From Pelagibacterium nitratireducens (GTDB lineage: Bacteria; Pseudomonadota; Alphaproteobacteria; Rhizobiales; Devosiaceae): 64,000 bases of DNA. The notes under the pieces were generated by a model. The model was not told where the DNA came from, did no database searches, and saw only the letters and a list, made by a program, of their open reading frames with translations. Shown here piece after piece: positions 25,612 through 35,279 of this stretch; position 1 is the stretch's first letter; each line of letters begins with the position of its first letter. Position numbers and translations under genes: made by a program. The stretch covers positions 2,522,501 to 2,586,500 of the forward strand of contig NZ_CP146275.1 of the NCBI RefSeq assembly GCF_037044555.1, given 5' to 3'.

Positions 25612-26940
25612 TTACTGCGCAGCCTCGGTCTTTGGGGGAACCGCTGTGCCATAGGGAACGTTGCGCCCACCATAACGGCGTACGCGTATATTGGCCTGCT
25701 CGGCGTGGCCGACAAAGCCCTCGAGCATCGACAGCCGCGATCCGTATTCACCGATGGTCGCCGAGGCGGCATCGGTTTCCACAATTTGCCACGTGCATGT
25801 CTTCATGAATTTCCCCACCCACAAGCCACCAGTGTAACGGGCTGCCTTCATGGTGGGCAATGTATGATTTGTGCCGATTACCTTGTCGCCGTATGCCACA
25901 TTGGTGCGCGGGCCCAGAAACAGAGCGCCGTAGTTGGTCATGTTATCGCGGAACCACAGATCACGATCGGTCATCACCTGCACATGCTCGGAGGCAATAC
26001 GGTCGGCCTGGACCAGCATTTCCTCGTAGCTTTCGCACACGATCACCTCGCCATAATCCTCCCAGGAGCGGCGCGCCATCTCCCCTGTCGGCAAGATTTC
26101 GAGGATACGCTCGATCTGTTCGATGGTGTCGCGGGCGAGCTTTTCGGAGTTCGTGAGGAGAATCGCGGGCGAATTGGGTCCGTGTTCGGCCTGTCCCAGA
26201 AGATCGGTGGCGCACAATTCGCCGTCCACCGTCTGGTCGGCAATGACCAGGGTTTCGGTCGGTCCGGCAAACAAATCGATTCCGACCCGGCCGAACAATT
26301 GCCGCTTGGCTTCGGCCACAAACGCGTTGCCCGGCCCCACCAGCATGTCGACCGGATCGATCGATCTGGTACCGATCGCCATGGCGCCAACGGCCTGGAT
26401 TCCGCCCAGAACGAAAATCTCGTCGGCCCCCGCCATGGCCTGTGCGGCCACGATGGCCGGGGCGGGTTTGCCGCCGAAGGGAGGGGCACAGGTGACCACG
26501 CGCCTGCACCCGGCAACCTTGGCGGTGAGGACCGACATGTGCGCGGAGGCAAGAAGAGGATATTTGCCGCCGGGCACATAGCAGCCCACGGCGTTGATCG
26601 GTACGTGTTTATGCCCAAGCGTTACGCCCGGAAGCGTCTCGATGGCCAATTCGCCCATGGTGTCTTTCTGGGCCTGGGCAAAGTTGCGAACCTGGGTCTG
26701 GGCAAATTCTATATCCGCGAGATTCTGATCGGAGAGCTGGTTCTTGCAGTCTTCGATCTCTGCAGGAGAAAGCCGGAAATCATCACGTTCCCAATTGTCG
26801 AACTTGCGCGAAAGATCACGCACCGCGTCATCGCCGCGCTTTTCGATATCGGACAGGATGGTTTCAACGGTTGCGCGGACTTCGCGGTCGGCCTGCGCGC
26901 GCGCTTCAACATCTTTCCCGCGTTTTAGCCAGACCGGCAT
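25612..26940 (-). CDS. Histidinol-dehydrogenase family zinc enzyme, paralog 2
   Basis: A 442-aa HisD-family dehydrogenase, clearly different from paralog 1. Ligand motifs are intact: [38 protein letters not shown] and [12 protein letters not shown]. The glycine-rich [13 protein letters not shown] segment of the Rossmann part is also present. It heads the hisD2-SDR-lacI operon, and operator 3 lies 43-60 bp upstream of its ATG. With two paralogs in one regulon the pathway may oxidise two related alcohols or two ends of one polyol. A role in histidine synthesis is not supported by any neighbour. Confidence 0.9.
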   Translation of the reverse strand: MPVWLKRGKDVEARAQADREVRATVETILSDIEKRGDDAVRDLSRKFDNWERDDFRLSPAEIEDCKNQLSDQNLADIEFAQTQVRNFAQAQKDTMGELAIETLPGVTLGHKHVPINAVGCYVPGGKYPLLASAHMSVLTAKVAGCRRVVTCAPPFGGKPAPAIVAAQAMAGADEIFVLGGIQAVGAMAIGTRSIDPVDMLVGPGNAFVAEAKRQLFGRVGIDLFAGPTETLVIADQTVDGELCATDLLGQAEHGPNSPAILLTNSEKLARDTIEQIERILEILPTGEMARRSWEDYGEVIVCESYEEMLVQADRIASEHVQVMTDRDLWFRDNMTNYGALFLGPRTNVAYGDKVIGTNHTLPTMKAARYTGGLWVGKFMKTCTWQIVETDAASATIGEYGSRLSMLEGFVGHAEQANIRVRRYGGRNVPYGTAVPPKTEAAQ

Positions 26941-26982
26941 TGCTTACTCCTCTTGATTGACCTTTACGGCTTACGCACAATT

Positions 26983-27000
26983 TTTGCATACGTATGCAAA
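26983..27000. promoter_or_regulatory. LacI-type operator 3 (perfect palindrome)
   Basis: TTTGCATACGTATGCAAA is a perfect 18-bp palindrome in the gap between the amidase stop and the hisD-like paralog 2 start. It is the best copy of the five and defines the consensus. Confidence 0.8.
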
Positions 27001-27028
27001 TATGTAAAGCCGCGATCTCGATTTTCCC

Positions 27029-28396
27029 TCACACGGTGTCCGCCGCATGCGGTGGCTGCTGGGCGGAAAAATCGCTGGCGCGCTCGAAAGCCGCGCCGAT
27101 CCGGCATAAAAGCGCCTCGGAATACGCCGGCCCCGCAATCTGCAGACCGATGGGCAGACCGTCCACAAAACCTGAAGGAATGCTGATGGCGGGGTGACCG
27201 GTGACATTGAAGGCAATGGTGCGCATCGGGGTCCACACGGCCGAATCGCCCCTGAAGGCCGCAAGTGCCGGTGCGGGCGTAAGCGTGGTCGGCGCGATCA
27301 GTGCATCGCAGCGGGCGAAAACCTCATCGTTGAGGGCCCGTTTGAGGCGCGATGCGGCGCGGGTGGCAACCGCAAGATCGTCCTTGTCCAAACTGGCTCC
27401 GGCAATCAGGGTGCGAAAGGCTTTCGTGCCGAACTTTTCGGACTGGCGTGCGAGCCGCTCTCGGTGCAGGGCAAACGCTTGGGCATGAAGAATAGCGGCA
27501 CCGGCCGCTTCAAACACGCCATAGGGCGGCATTTCGACTTCGACGACTCTGGCCCCGAGCATCGATAGAAGCGAGGCTGCGGCATCGATGGCGCCCAGCA
27601 CGCCCGAATCTGTCTGCGGGTCGGAGGCGAACCAGTCCCGCGCATAGCCGATGGTCAGGTCCGCAAGGTTTGTTTCGTGCCTCGTATCAGGTTGGCTGCT
27701 GTGGTCGAGCGCGGCCATTGCCAGGCCCGCTTCGGCTGCGCTGGCTGCAAGAATGCCGACATGATCGAGGCTGGAAGACAGAGGAAAGACACCCCGTTCG
27801 GCGACAAGCCCGAAGGTGGGCTTGAGCCCGACGATGCCGCAATATGAGGCCGGGCTGCGCACCGAGCCGCCGGTGTCGGTGCCGATGGCGATCCGCACCA
27901 GACCTGCCGCCACCGCCGCCGCACTGCCTGAAGATGAGCCACCTGTTATCCGCTCGAGATTCCAGGGATTGCGCGCGGGAGGAAATGGGGTGTCGAAACT
28001 CGGGCCAACCGTTGCAAATTCGTAGGTGGCGACCTTACCCAGGATGATCGCACCTGCCTTCTTGAGATTCTCCACACAGGTGGCGTCGGCCTCCGGCGTA
28101 TGATCGGCGTAAAGTGCGGAACCATATCGGGTAGGGAAGTCGGCGGTATCGACCATATCCTTGATCGCCACCGGAATGCCGTGCAGAGGGCCGTGATCCA
28201 CGCCCGACGCGAAATCGGCATCGGCTTTGCGGGCGGCAGCGCGGACTGCCGCGTCGTTGCGTGCAACAAACGCGTTGATGGCCCCATCACGGGCGTCAAT
28301 CCGCGCCAGATGCGCTTCGATCAGGTCCTGAGCGCTCAATTGTCCGGCGCGCAGACGGGCGCCTGCGGTTTCGATGTCGAAGTCGGCGGGATTCAT
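27029..28396 (-). CDS. Amidase-signature family amidase (GatA/AtzE-like)
   Basis: A 455-aa amidase-signature hydrolase. The Ser-cisSer-Lys triad is seen as the lysine in GIPVAIKDMVD (residues 74-84) and the serines in ITGGSSSGSAAAVAAGLV with GTDTGGSVRSPASYCG. The start at 28396 overlaps the 64-aa gene upstream by ATGA, so the pair is coupled as amidases of the AtzE type are with small GatC/AtzG-like subunits. It is the last gene of the ABC-importer operon. It probably hydrolyses an amide-bearing substrate brought in by that transporter. Confidence 0.9.
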   Translation of the reverse strand: MNPADFDIETAGARLRAGQLSAQDLIEAHLARIDARDGAINAFVARNDAAVRAAARKADADFASGVDHGPLHGIPVAIKDMVDTADFPTRYGSALYADHTPEADATCVENLKKAGAIILGKVATYEFATVGPSFDTPFPPARNPWNLERITGGSSSGSAAAVAAGLVRIAIGTDTGGSVRSPASYCGIVGLKPTFGLVAERGVFPLSSSLDHVGILAASAAEAGLAMAALDHSSQPDTRHETNLADLTIGYARDWFASDPQTDSGVLGAIDAAASLLSMLGARVVEVEMPPYGVFEAAGAAILHAQAFALHRERLARQSEKFGTKAFRTLIAGASLDKDDLAVATRAASRLKRALNDEVFARCDALIAPTTLTPAPALAAFRGDSAVWTPMRTIAFNVTGHPAISIPSGFVDGLPIGLQIAGPAYSEALLCRIGAAFERASDFSAQQPPHAADTV

Positions 28397-28587
28397 GGCG
28401 ATGTCTTGCTGTTCGGCGCTTTCCCGTCGGCCTCGTAGCGTTCGAGCAGGCCGATGCCTTCTGCCAGCCAAAGCGCGGTCTGATAGCTCGCCTCGCGGTT
28501 ATCGGAACCGGCTTCGATCCCCGCGGCGGCGAGAGACCTGGCAAAGGCTTCGACCTCCAGCGGAGCTCCGGCGGGTTTTTCACTCAC
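28393..28587 (-). CDS. Small protein coupled to the amidase, candidate GatC/AtzG-like subunit
   Basis: A 64-aa frame starting with GTG at 28587. It overlaps the ABC ATPase stop by GTGA and the amidase start by ATGA, so it is translated between them. The sequence (SEKPAGAPLEVEAFARSLAA onward) is alpha-helical and amphipathic, with the length of small amidase partner subunits such as AtzG. I see no diagnostic motif, so the partner role rests on size and exact coupling. An ATG reading from 28656 would run deep into the ATPase gene and is unlikely. Confidence 0.6.
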   Translation of the reverse strand: MSEKPAGAPLEVEAFARSLAAAGIEAGSDNREASYQTALWLAEGIGLLERYEADGKAPNSKTSP

Positions 28588-29663
28588 GACGCGGTCCGGG
28601 TAAGAGCCCCTCGCGCGGTGATCCGGGCACCGGTTTCGGAATCGAACAGATGGCATATCTCCGTCGGAATCGTTGCCGACACGCTATCGCCGATCTCGGC
28701 GCGGAAATCCTTGGCCGTCTTGACCGAAACCAGTTCACCGGCGACCCGCATCGATATCATGGTCGCGTCCCCCAAAAGTTCGATGGAATAGATGGGGGCG
28801 GTGATCTCCCCCTCCCCCTCGTTCATGGCGGCGTCCTCGGCGCGGAAGCCCAGCGTCACCTTGCCCGAAAGCTCGGGATCGAACCCGGCCACCTTGATGT
28901 TTTTCGCGGTGAAGGTGCCTTGCGATATTTCCCCCGGCACCAGATTCATGGCCGGAGAACCGATAAAGCCGGCAACGAAGGTGTTGGCGGGGTTGTCGTA
29001 GATTTCGGTGGGCGTGCCCACCTGCTGGACGACACCCTTGTTCATGACCACAACGCGATCGGCCAGCGTCATGGCTTCGATCTGGTCGTGGGTAACATAG
29101 ATGGTGGTGGTTTTGAGCGTGTGGTGCAGGTTCTTGATCTGGGCGCGGGTCGAAACACGCAGCTTGGCATCGAGATTGGACAGCGGCTCGTCCATCAAAA
29201 ACGCGTTGGGTTCACGCACGATGGCGCGGGCGAGGGCTACACGCTGGCGCTGGCCGCCCGAAAGGGCCGCGGGGCGCCGGTCGAGAAAATCGGTCAGTTC
29301 CACCATTTCGGCGGCACGCATCACCCGCTCGTCGTGCTGGTCGCGCGGCACCTTTCGCACCCTCAAGGGAAAGCGGATGTTCTCGTAAACGCTCATGTTG
29401 GGATAGAGCCCATAGCTCTGGAACACCATTGAGATATCACGATCCTTGGGCTCGAGCCTGTTGACCATCTTGTCGCCAAGCCAGATTTCGCCCTCGGTGA
29501 CCGTTTCCAGCCCGGCGATCATGCGCATGGTCGTGGTCTTGCCACAGCCCGAGGGGCCGAGAAGCACCAGGAATTCCTGATCGGCGATATCGAGGTTGAA
29601 ATTGTCGACGCCGACAAAGCTGTCCCAGCGCTTGGAAAGATTTTTGAGGCGGATTTGAGCCAT
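28584..29663 (-). CDS. ABC transporter ATPase, UgpC/MalK type
   Basis: A 359-aa ATPase of carbohydrate-type importers. Walker A is GPSGCGKTTT (residues 37-46), the signature is [14 protein letters not shown], Walker B is FLMDEPLSNLDAKLR, and the switch histidine follows in YVTHDQIEAM. A C-terminal TOBE/regulatory domain (about 235-359) is present. It energises the two permeases upstream. Its stop overlaps the 64-aa gene by GTGA. Confidence 0.95.
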   Translation of the reverse strand: MAQIRLKNLSKRWDSFVGVDNFNLDIADQEFLVLLGPSGCGKTTTMRMIAGLETVTEGEIWLGDKMVNRLEPKDRDISMVFQSYGLYPNMSVYENIRFPLRVRKVPRDQHDERVMRAAEMVELTDFLDRRPAALSGGQRQRVALARAIVREPNAFLMDEPLSNLDAKLRVSTRAQIKNLHHTLKTTTIYVTHDQIEAMTLADRVVVMNKGVVQQVGTPTEIYDNPANTFVAGFIGSPAMNLVPGEISQGTFTAKNIKVAGFDPELSGKVTLGFRAEDAAMNEGEGEITAPIYSIELLGDATMISMRVAGELVSVKTAKDFRAEIGDSVSATIPTEICHLFDSETGARITARGALTRTAS

Positions 29664-29672
29664 GTCTGGACC

Positions 29673-30560
29673 CTAACCTTTTACCGCGCCGGCGGTCAGG
29701 CCGCTGACGATCTGGCGTTGGAAGAAAAGAACGAGCAGGAACAGGGGAGCCGTTGCCGAAACCACGGCGGCCACCGCGAACATGATGGTGCCCTCGTCCT
29801 GGATCGAACCGAGGAAGCTGGCGATCTTGGGGACCATTGTCTGGTTGTTCTGGTTGAGCAGCATGGCCGTCACCGCAAAGTCGTTATAGGCCAGAAGGAA
29901 GCTGAACAGACCCGTTGTGATCACGCCCGGCCACATGACAGGAATGACCACCAGTCGAAACGCCTGAAACCGGGTGCAGCCATCGACCATAGCGCTTTCG
30001 TCGAGATCTTTGGGGATCGAAAGAAAGAACGAATGCAGCATCCAGAGGGTAAATGGCTGGTTGATCGCCACGAGCACGATGATCGAGGTGGGAAGAACAC
30101 CCCAGATATTGAGCTCAAAGAACGGCAGCAGATAGCCCGAAACCAGTGTGATGTGGGGCATGGCGCGAAAAACCAGCGCCGCGATCAGGATCCAGAAGGT
30201 ATATTTGTAGCCCGAGCGGGCCAGCGCATAGCCCCCAAGTGTGCCCAGCGTCAGCGAGATGGCGGTAACCGAGACCGTCACGATTGCGGTATTGACCACC
30301 GCCTGACCGAAGCCTCGGGTGATCCAGGCGCCGAAATAACCGTCGGTGGTGAACGCCGAGCCGGTCTGGATCTGGGTCCAGGTGCCCATGATCGCGTTCC
30401 ACCAACTCTGGCGGGAGAAGAAGTCGGCTTCGACCTTGAGCGATCCCCAGGCCGTCCACAGGAAGGGAAAAGCGGCGACCACCAGCCACACGATCACGAA
30501 CGTCGTGGACAGAATGGCCAGGGTTGCGGGGCGCTTGTGCGGCTGGCTTGTCGGTGTCAT
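29673..30560 (-). CDS. ABC transporter permease, MalG/UgpE type
   Basis: A 295-residue inner-membrane permease with six TM helices. The EAA loop that contacts the ATPase is seen in DESAMVDGCTRFQAFRLVVI. It follows the other permease by 13 bp and precedes the ATPase by 9 bp. It forms the heterodimeric channel with its partner. The N-terminus (MTPTSQPHKRPATLAILST) leads straight into TM1. Confidence 0.94.
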   Translation of the reverse strand: MTPTSQPHKRPATLAILSTTFVIVWLVVAAFPFLWTAWGSLKVEADFFSRQSWWNAIMGTWTQIQTGSAFTTDGYFGAWITRGFGQAVVNTAIVTVSVTAISLTLGTLGGYALARSGYKYTFWILIAALVFRAMPHITLVSGYLLPFFELNIWGVLPTSIIVLVAINQPFTLWMLHSFFLSIPKDLDESAMVDGCTRFQAFRLVVIPVMWPGVITTGLFSFLLAYNDFAVTAMLLNQNNQTMVPKIASFLGSIQDEGTIMFAVAAVVSATAPLFLLVLFFQRQIVSGLTAGAVKG

Positions 30561-30573
30561 TTCGGTTGGTCCC

Positions 30574-31602
30574 TTACGCCTTGTGCTTGAAGTCGCGCCA
30601 GGTGCGGATCAGCACCGGGGTGAGAAGGATAACCACACCGATGATGGTGAGGATGGAAGTGGCCGCGGCAGACCCGAAAAGCTGGGCGCCCTGCCCGCGC
30701 AGATCGTTAAATACCAGCCAGCTCAGCGAGGTGGCGTTGGCCTCCGAGGAGAAGCCGACGATGGGCTCGAAGACCCGGAAATTGTCCATCAACTGCACGA
30801 GCGCAACGAAGGTCGCGAGCGGGATCAGATGCGGGATGATCACGAAACGCACCCGCTCCCAGCGGTTGGCACCATCGATCATTGCCGACTCGAGCGTATC
30901 GGCCGGAACCGTCTGCAACCCGGCGTAAAAGACCACAAACGAGAACGGTGCGGTGCTCCAGACGCCATAAACGATCAGCGTCACCCAGGTCAGGGCCGGA
31001 GAGGCCCGCAGCGAAAGATCGGGATCGTTGAAGATGGCCTGCAAGGTCGCCCCGATCACCCCTTGGGAGTTGATCATCCAAAACAGGATGATCGAGCCCA
31101 CGAGCGGGGTGACGATCATGGGCAGGAGCGAAAAGAAGATCACCGGTCCCTTGAGCAGTGCAGGAATGGCGTTGATGGCCAGGGCGATGAAGAACCCCAG
31201 AACGATGGCGATCGGGGTAACGATGAAGGTATAGGTGAGCGTAAAGGCGAGCGCCTTGTAAAAGGGCAGATTGTAGAGCTGGCCAAGGAAATCGCCGAGA
31301 CCGTTGCTGCTGGACAGTATCTGACCAAGCTGATCGAAGGCAAGGTGGCTGCGATTGGTGAAATTCTGCAAACCCACGAACCGCCCCAGGGGCTCATTCT
31401 CGTTGAGTTCGGCTGTCGCCTGGGCATCCACGCGCAACTCGGTTGTGCACCCGAACGGGCCGCAATTTTCGACCTCGACGAGCACCTGTTCGTGCTGGGC
31501 ATAAACCGCCTGCACGATAACCGAGCCGATCGGCACCACGATGAACAGAATCATCGCGATCAGCGAGGGCAGGATAAAGGCAATAAAAGTCCTGTGCGGC
31601 AC
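30574..31602 (-). CDS. ABC transporter permease, MalF/UgpA type
   Basis: A 342-aa permease with an N-terminal TM helix, a periplasmic loop of about 60 residues that includes two cysteines (ENCGPFGCTTEL), and five further TM segments. The EAA loop is LESAMIDGANRWERVRFVII. The cysteine-bearing extracytoplasmic loop is longer than in many UgpA relatives and may contact the binding protein. It is separated from the binding-protein gene by a strong hairpin. Confidence 0.93.
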   Translation of the reverse strand: MPHRTFIAFILPSLIAMILFIVVPIGSVIVQAVYAQHEQVLVEVENCGPFGCTTELRVDAQATAELNENEPLGRFVGLQNFTNRSHLAFDQLGQILSSSNGLGDFLGQLYNLPFYKALAFTLTYTFIVTPIAIVLGFFIALAINAIPALLKGPVIFFSLLPMIVTPLVGSIILFWMINSQGVIGATLQAIFNDPDLSLRASPALTWVTLIVYGVWSTAPFSFVVFYAGLQTVPADTLESAMIDGANRWERVRFVIIPHLIPLATFVALVQLMDNFRVFEPIVGFSSEANATSLSWLVFNDLRGQGAQLFGSAAATSILTIIGVVILLTPVLIRTWRDFKHKA

Positions 31603-31635
31603 GGGTCACCCCTCCATCAACGCTGCGGGACCGGG

Positions 31636-31663
31636 GAGGAAGCGCTTTTCGGGGCGCTTCCTC
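31636..31663 (-). terminator. Intra-operon hairpin between sugar-type binding protein and permease genes
   Basis: GAGGAAGCGC (31636-31645) and GCGCTTCCTC (31654-31663) pair perfectly with an 8-nt loop. On the minus strand it begins 21 bases after the binding-protein stop. It probably attenuates or stabilises the transcript so that the binding protein is made in excess. Confidence 0.65.
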
Positions 31664-31684
31664 GATTTTAGGGCTTATGCGGGA

Positions 31685-32926
31685 TTAAAGGAAACCCGCT
31701 TCCTGCGCGGCGGAGCGATAGGCAGCCTCGACGTCCGCCAGAGCCTGTTCCGCACCTTCCTCGCCCTGCATGAACTGGGCAAGTTCGGCACCGAGCGCGG
31801 TGTGCATCAACTCCATATAGGGTGCCATCGGATAGGCCCGGGCACCCGCATTGGCGGTGGCCATCACCCCCACCGCGGTTTCGCCCGGCTCAACGCCGGC
31901 GGCCAGCCATGTCGCGGCAGTGGGATTGGCAGCTGCCACCTCAGGGCTTGCTCCGTACAGCATCGCCTGGAAGGAGGCAGCGGCATCCTCATCGGAAATG
32001 TTCTTGGCAATGGCAAAGCCATCCCACCACAGGGCGACGGCGGGAATATCGTTTCCACCGACCGTAGGGGCCGCGGCCAGAACGGTGTTGGACGTGACCT
32101 CCTCGTCGGGGCCGCCGAGGATGCCGCCGGCCATGGAGCCCCACTGGTTCATCATGGCGATCTGGCCGCCATCATAGAGGGCCTTGAGCTCGTTGGAGTT
32201 GAGCGTCATGTATTCGGACGTCATGTATTCAGTGAGCGCCTTCATCATATCGAGAGCGGCGATGCCCTGTTCATTGTTGACAGCCGGCTCTGCCGAACCG
32301 GGTTCAAAAAACTCTCCGCCATAGCCGAGATACATGTCGACAAATTCATTGCCCAGATACCAGCCGGCCATGTTGGCCGCGCCAAGCGGGTTCTCCATGA
32401 TCCCTTGGGAGCGCAGTGTTTCGGCAGCTTCGATCATCTCCTCATAGGAGGTCGGCGGCTCGATGCCGGCTTCTTCGAGAATATCCTGGCGATAATAGGT
32501 GTGGAGCGAGTTGCCCATGAACGCGATCGCCATGATCTGCCCGTCAACCCGTATCAACTGGTTTGGCGCGAGATCCTGACCGTATTGTGCGACAAGATCA
32601 TCGAGCGGACGCACAAGACCGTCATTGAGCAGCGGCACGAGCGAATTGTTGGCGATCACGGCCACTGTGTATTCGGCCGGATCGATCGAGAGCGCGGGCA
32701 CCTGAATGTTTTTATGTTCGGTCGTCTGGTTCTTTGTGATGGTGACCGTGTCCGATGCGCATTCCTCTGCGGCGGCAGCTATGATGCGCAGCGCTTCAAA
32801 ATCGTTGGAGAGGATGCGGACAGAGCCCGACTCGATGCCGCAATCGGCAAAGGCGGCGGTCGACATCAGCGTAAAAAGCGCGGTGGCGCCAAGGGCGGCC
32901 GGCACGAGTTGCTTGAGAGTTTTCAT
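31685..32926 (-). CDS. ABC transporter extracellular substrate-binding protein (family 1)
   Basis: A 413-residue periplasmic receptor with a Sec signal peptide (MKTLKQLVPAALGATALF to about residue 27, cut after TAAFA). The body has the two-lobe family-1 fold, including a hinge-proximal GNSLHTYYRQDILEEAGIEP. It opens the importer operon; two LacI operators lie upstream at 33030 and 33053. Most family members bind sugars or polyols, but amide- or amine-bearing ligands also occur and the amidase in the operon allows that. Confidence 0.94.
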   Translation of the reverse strand: MKTLKQLVPAALGATALFTLMSTAAFADCGIESGSVRILSNDFEALRIIAAAAEECASDTVTITKNQTTEHKNIQVPALSIDPAEYTVAVIANNSLVPLLNDGLVRPLDDLVAQYGQDLAPNQLIRVDGQIMAIAFMGNSLHTYYRQDILEEAGIEPPTSYEEMIEAAETLRSQGIMENPLGAANMAGWYLGNEFVDMYLGYGGEFFEPGSAEPAVNNEQGIAALDMMKALTEYMTSEYMTLNSNELKALYDGGQIAMMNQWGSMAGGILGGPDEEVTSNTVLAAAPTVGGNDIPAVALWWDGFAIAKNISDEDAAASFQAMLYGASPEVAAANPTAATWLAAGVEPGETAVGVMATANAGARAYPMAPYMELMHTALGAELAQFMQGEEGAEQALADVEAAYRSAAQEAGFL

Positions 32927-33029
32927 TGGTCCCTTCCTTTATGTCCCTGCGTATGCCTACCCACTCAAGGCACCGACTTTTTTGCTTCCGGCAAGGTCCC
33001 ACCCTTTTGCGCCTTCGGCAGAAAGTCGT

Positions 33030-33047
33030 CTCGCATACGTATGCATG
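33030..33047. promoter_or_regulatory. LacI-type operator 4 (importer promoter, distal half)
   Basis: CTCGCATACGTATGCATG keeps the GCATACGTATGC core of the regulon palindrome. Its centre is 23 bp from that of operator 5, about two helical turns, suggesting side-by-side repressor dimers. Confidence 0.7.
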
Positions 33048-33052
33048 CAGGT

Positions 33053-33070
33053 TTTGCATTCGTATGCAAA
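33053..33070. promoter_or_regulatory. LacI-type operator 5 (importer promoter)
   Basis: TTTGCATTCGTATGCAAA differs from the perfect palindrome by one base. It lies 127 bp before the binding-protein ATG. The 293-bp region between this gene and the sigma-54 activator holds only these operators as recognisable signals. Confidence 0.78.
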
Positions 33071-33219
33071 ATAGCTAAACACATATTTGTCGGGCGCGCA
33101 AGTGAGCTGTTTACGGCTGAAAACACGACCATGGAAACTCCCCTTCCCCTCGGAAACCTCGGGCCAATTGGCCATGGATGGTCGCCTGAATACACGCAAA
33201 GCCATGCAACGGTTGCCGG

Positions 33220-35082
<1,863 letters not shown>

Positions 35083-35119
35083 AACACACCCCTTTGCGCT
35101 AAAATAGAGCACGAAATAT

Positions 35120-35161
35120 CGTAATGCGATTACGAAGCGCCGTAAAATACGATTTTTCGTA
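35120..35161. promoter_or_regulatory. Cluster of CGTA/TACG dyads, candidate upstream activator sites
   Basis: CGTAATGCGATTACG (35120-35134) has 6-bp arms, TACGATTTTTCGTA (35148-35161) has 5-bp arms, and TACG/CGTA half sites lie between them. The cluster is 59-100 bp upstream of the -24 element, the usual distance for an enhancer-binding protein, and next to the activator's own start. Confidence 0.6.
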
Positions 35162-35192
35162 ACACTCCCCTGGATGTCCTGCAAGCCAAAAA

Positions 35193-35206
35193 CCCCGGAA
35201 CCGGGG
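35193..35206. other. GC palindrome between enhancer sites and sigma-54 promoter
   Basis: CCCCGG (35193-35198) and CCGGGG (35201-35206) flank AA. Its role is unclear; it could terminate upstream transcription or serve as a further protein site. Confidence 0.3.
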
Positions 35207-35219
35207 CGGTCTGGCGGTA

Positions 35220-35235
35220 TGGCACACCGATTGCA
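35220..35235 (+). promoter_or_regulatory. Sigma-54 (-24/-12) promoter of the cyanate operon
   Basis: TGGCACACCGATTGCA matches the sigma-54 consensus exactly, with GG and GC separated by ten bases. Transcription would begin near 35246, leaving a leader of about 34 nt before the cynA-like ATG at 35280. Confidence 0.85.
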
Positions 35236-35279
35236 ATGAACCCGGCAACGGCAAAAGTCAGCAACCACAGGGGAATGGC

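Noticed and set aside
25333..26928. 531-codon plus-strand frame across the SDR and HisD-like genes
   Set aside because: Shadow of two well-supported minus-strand genes; no recognisable domain or ribosome site.
20342..26940. HisD genes read as histidine biosynthesis
   Set aside because: No other his gene occurs, there are two divergent copies, and both belong to a LacI-type catabolic regulon with a transporter.
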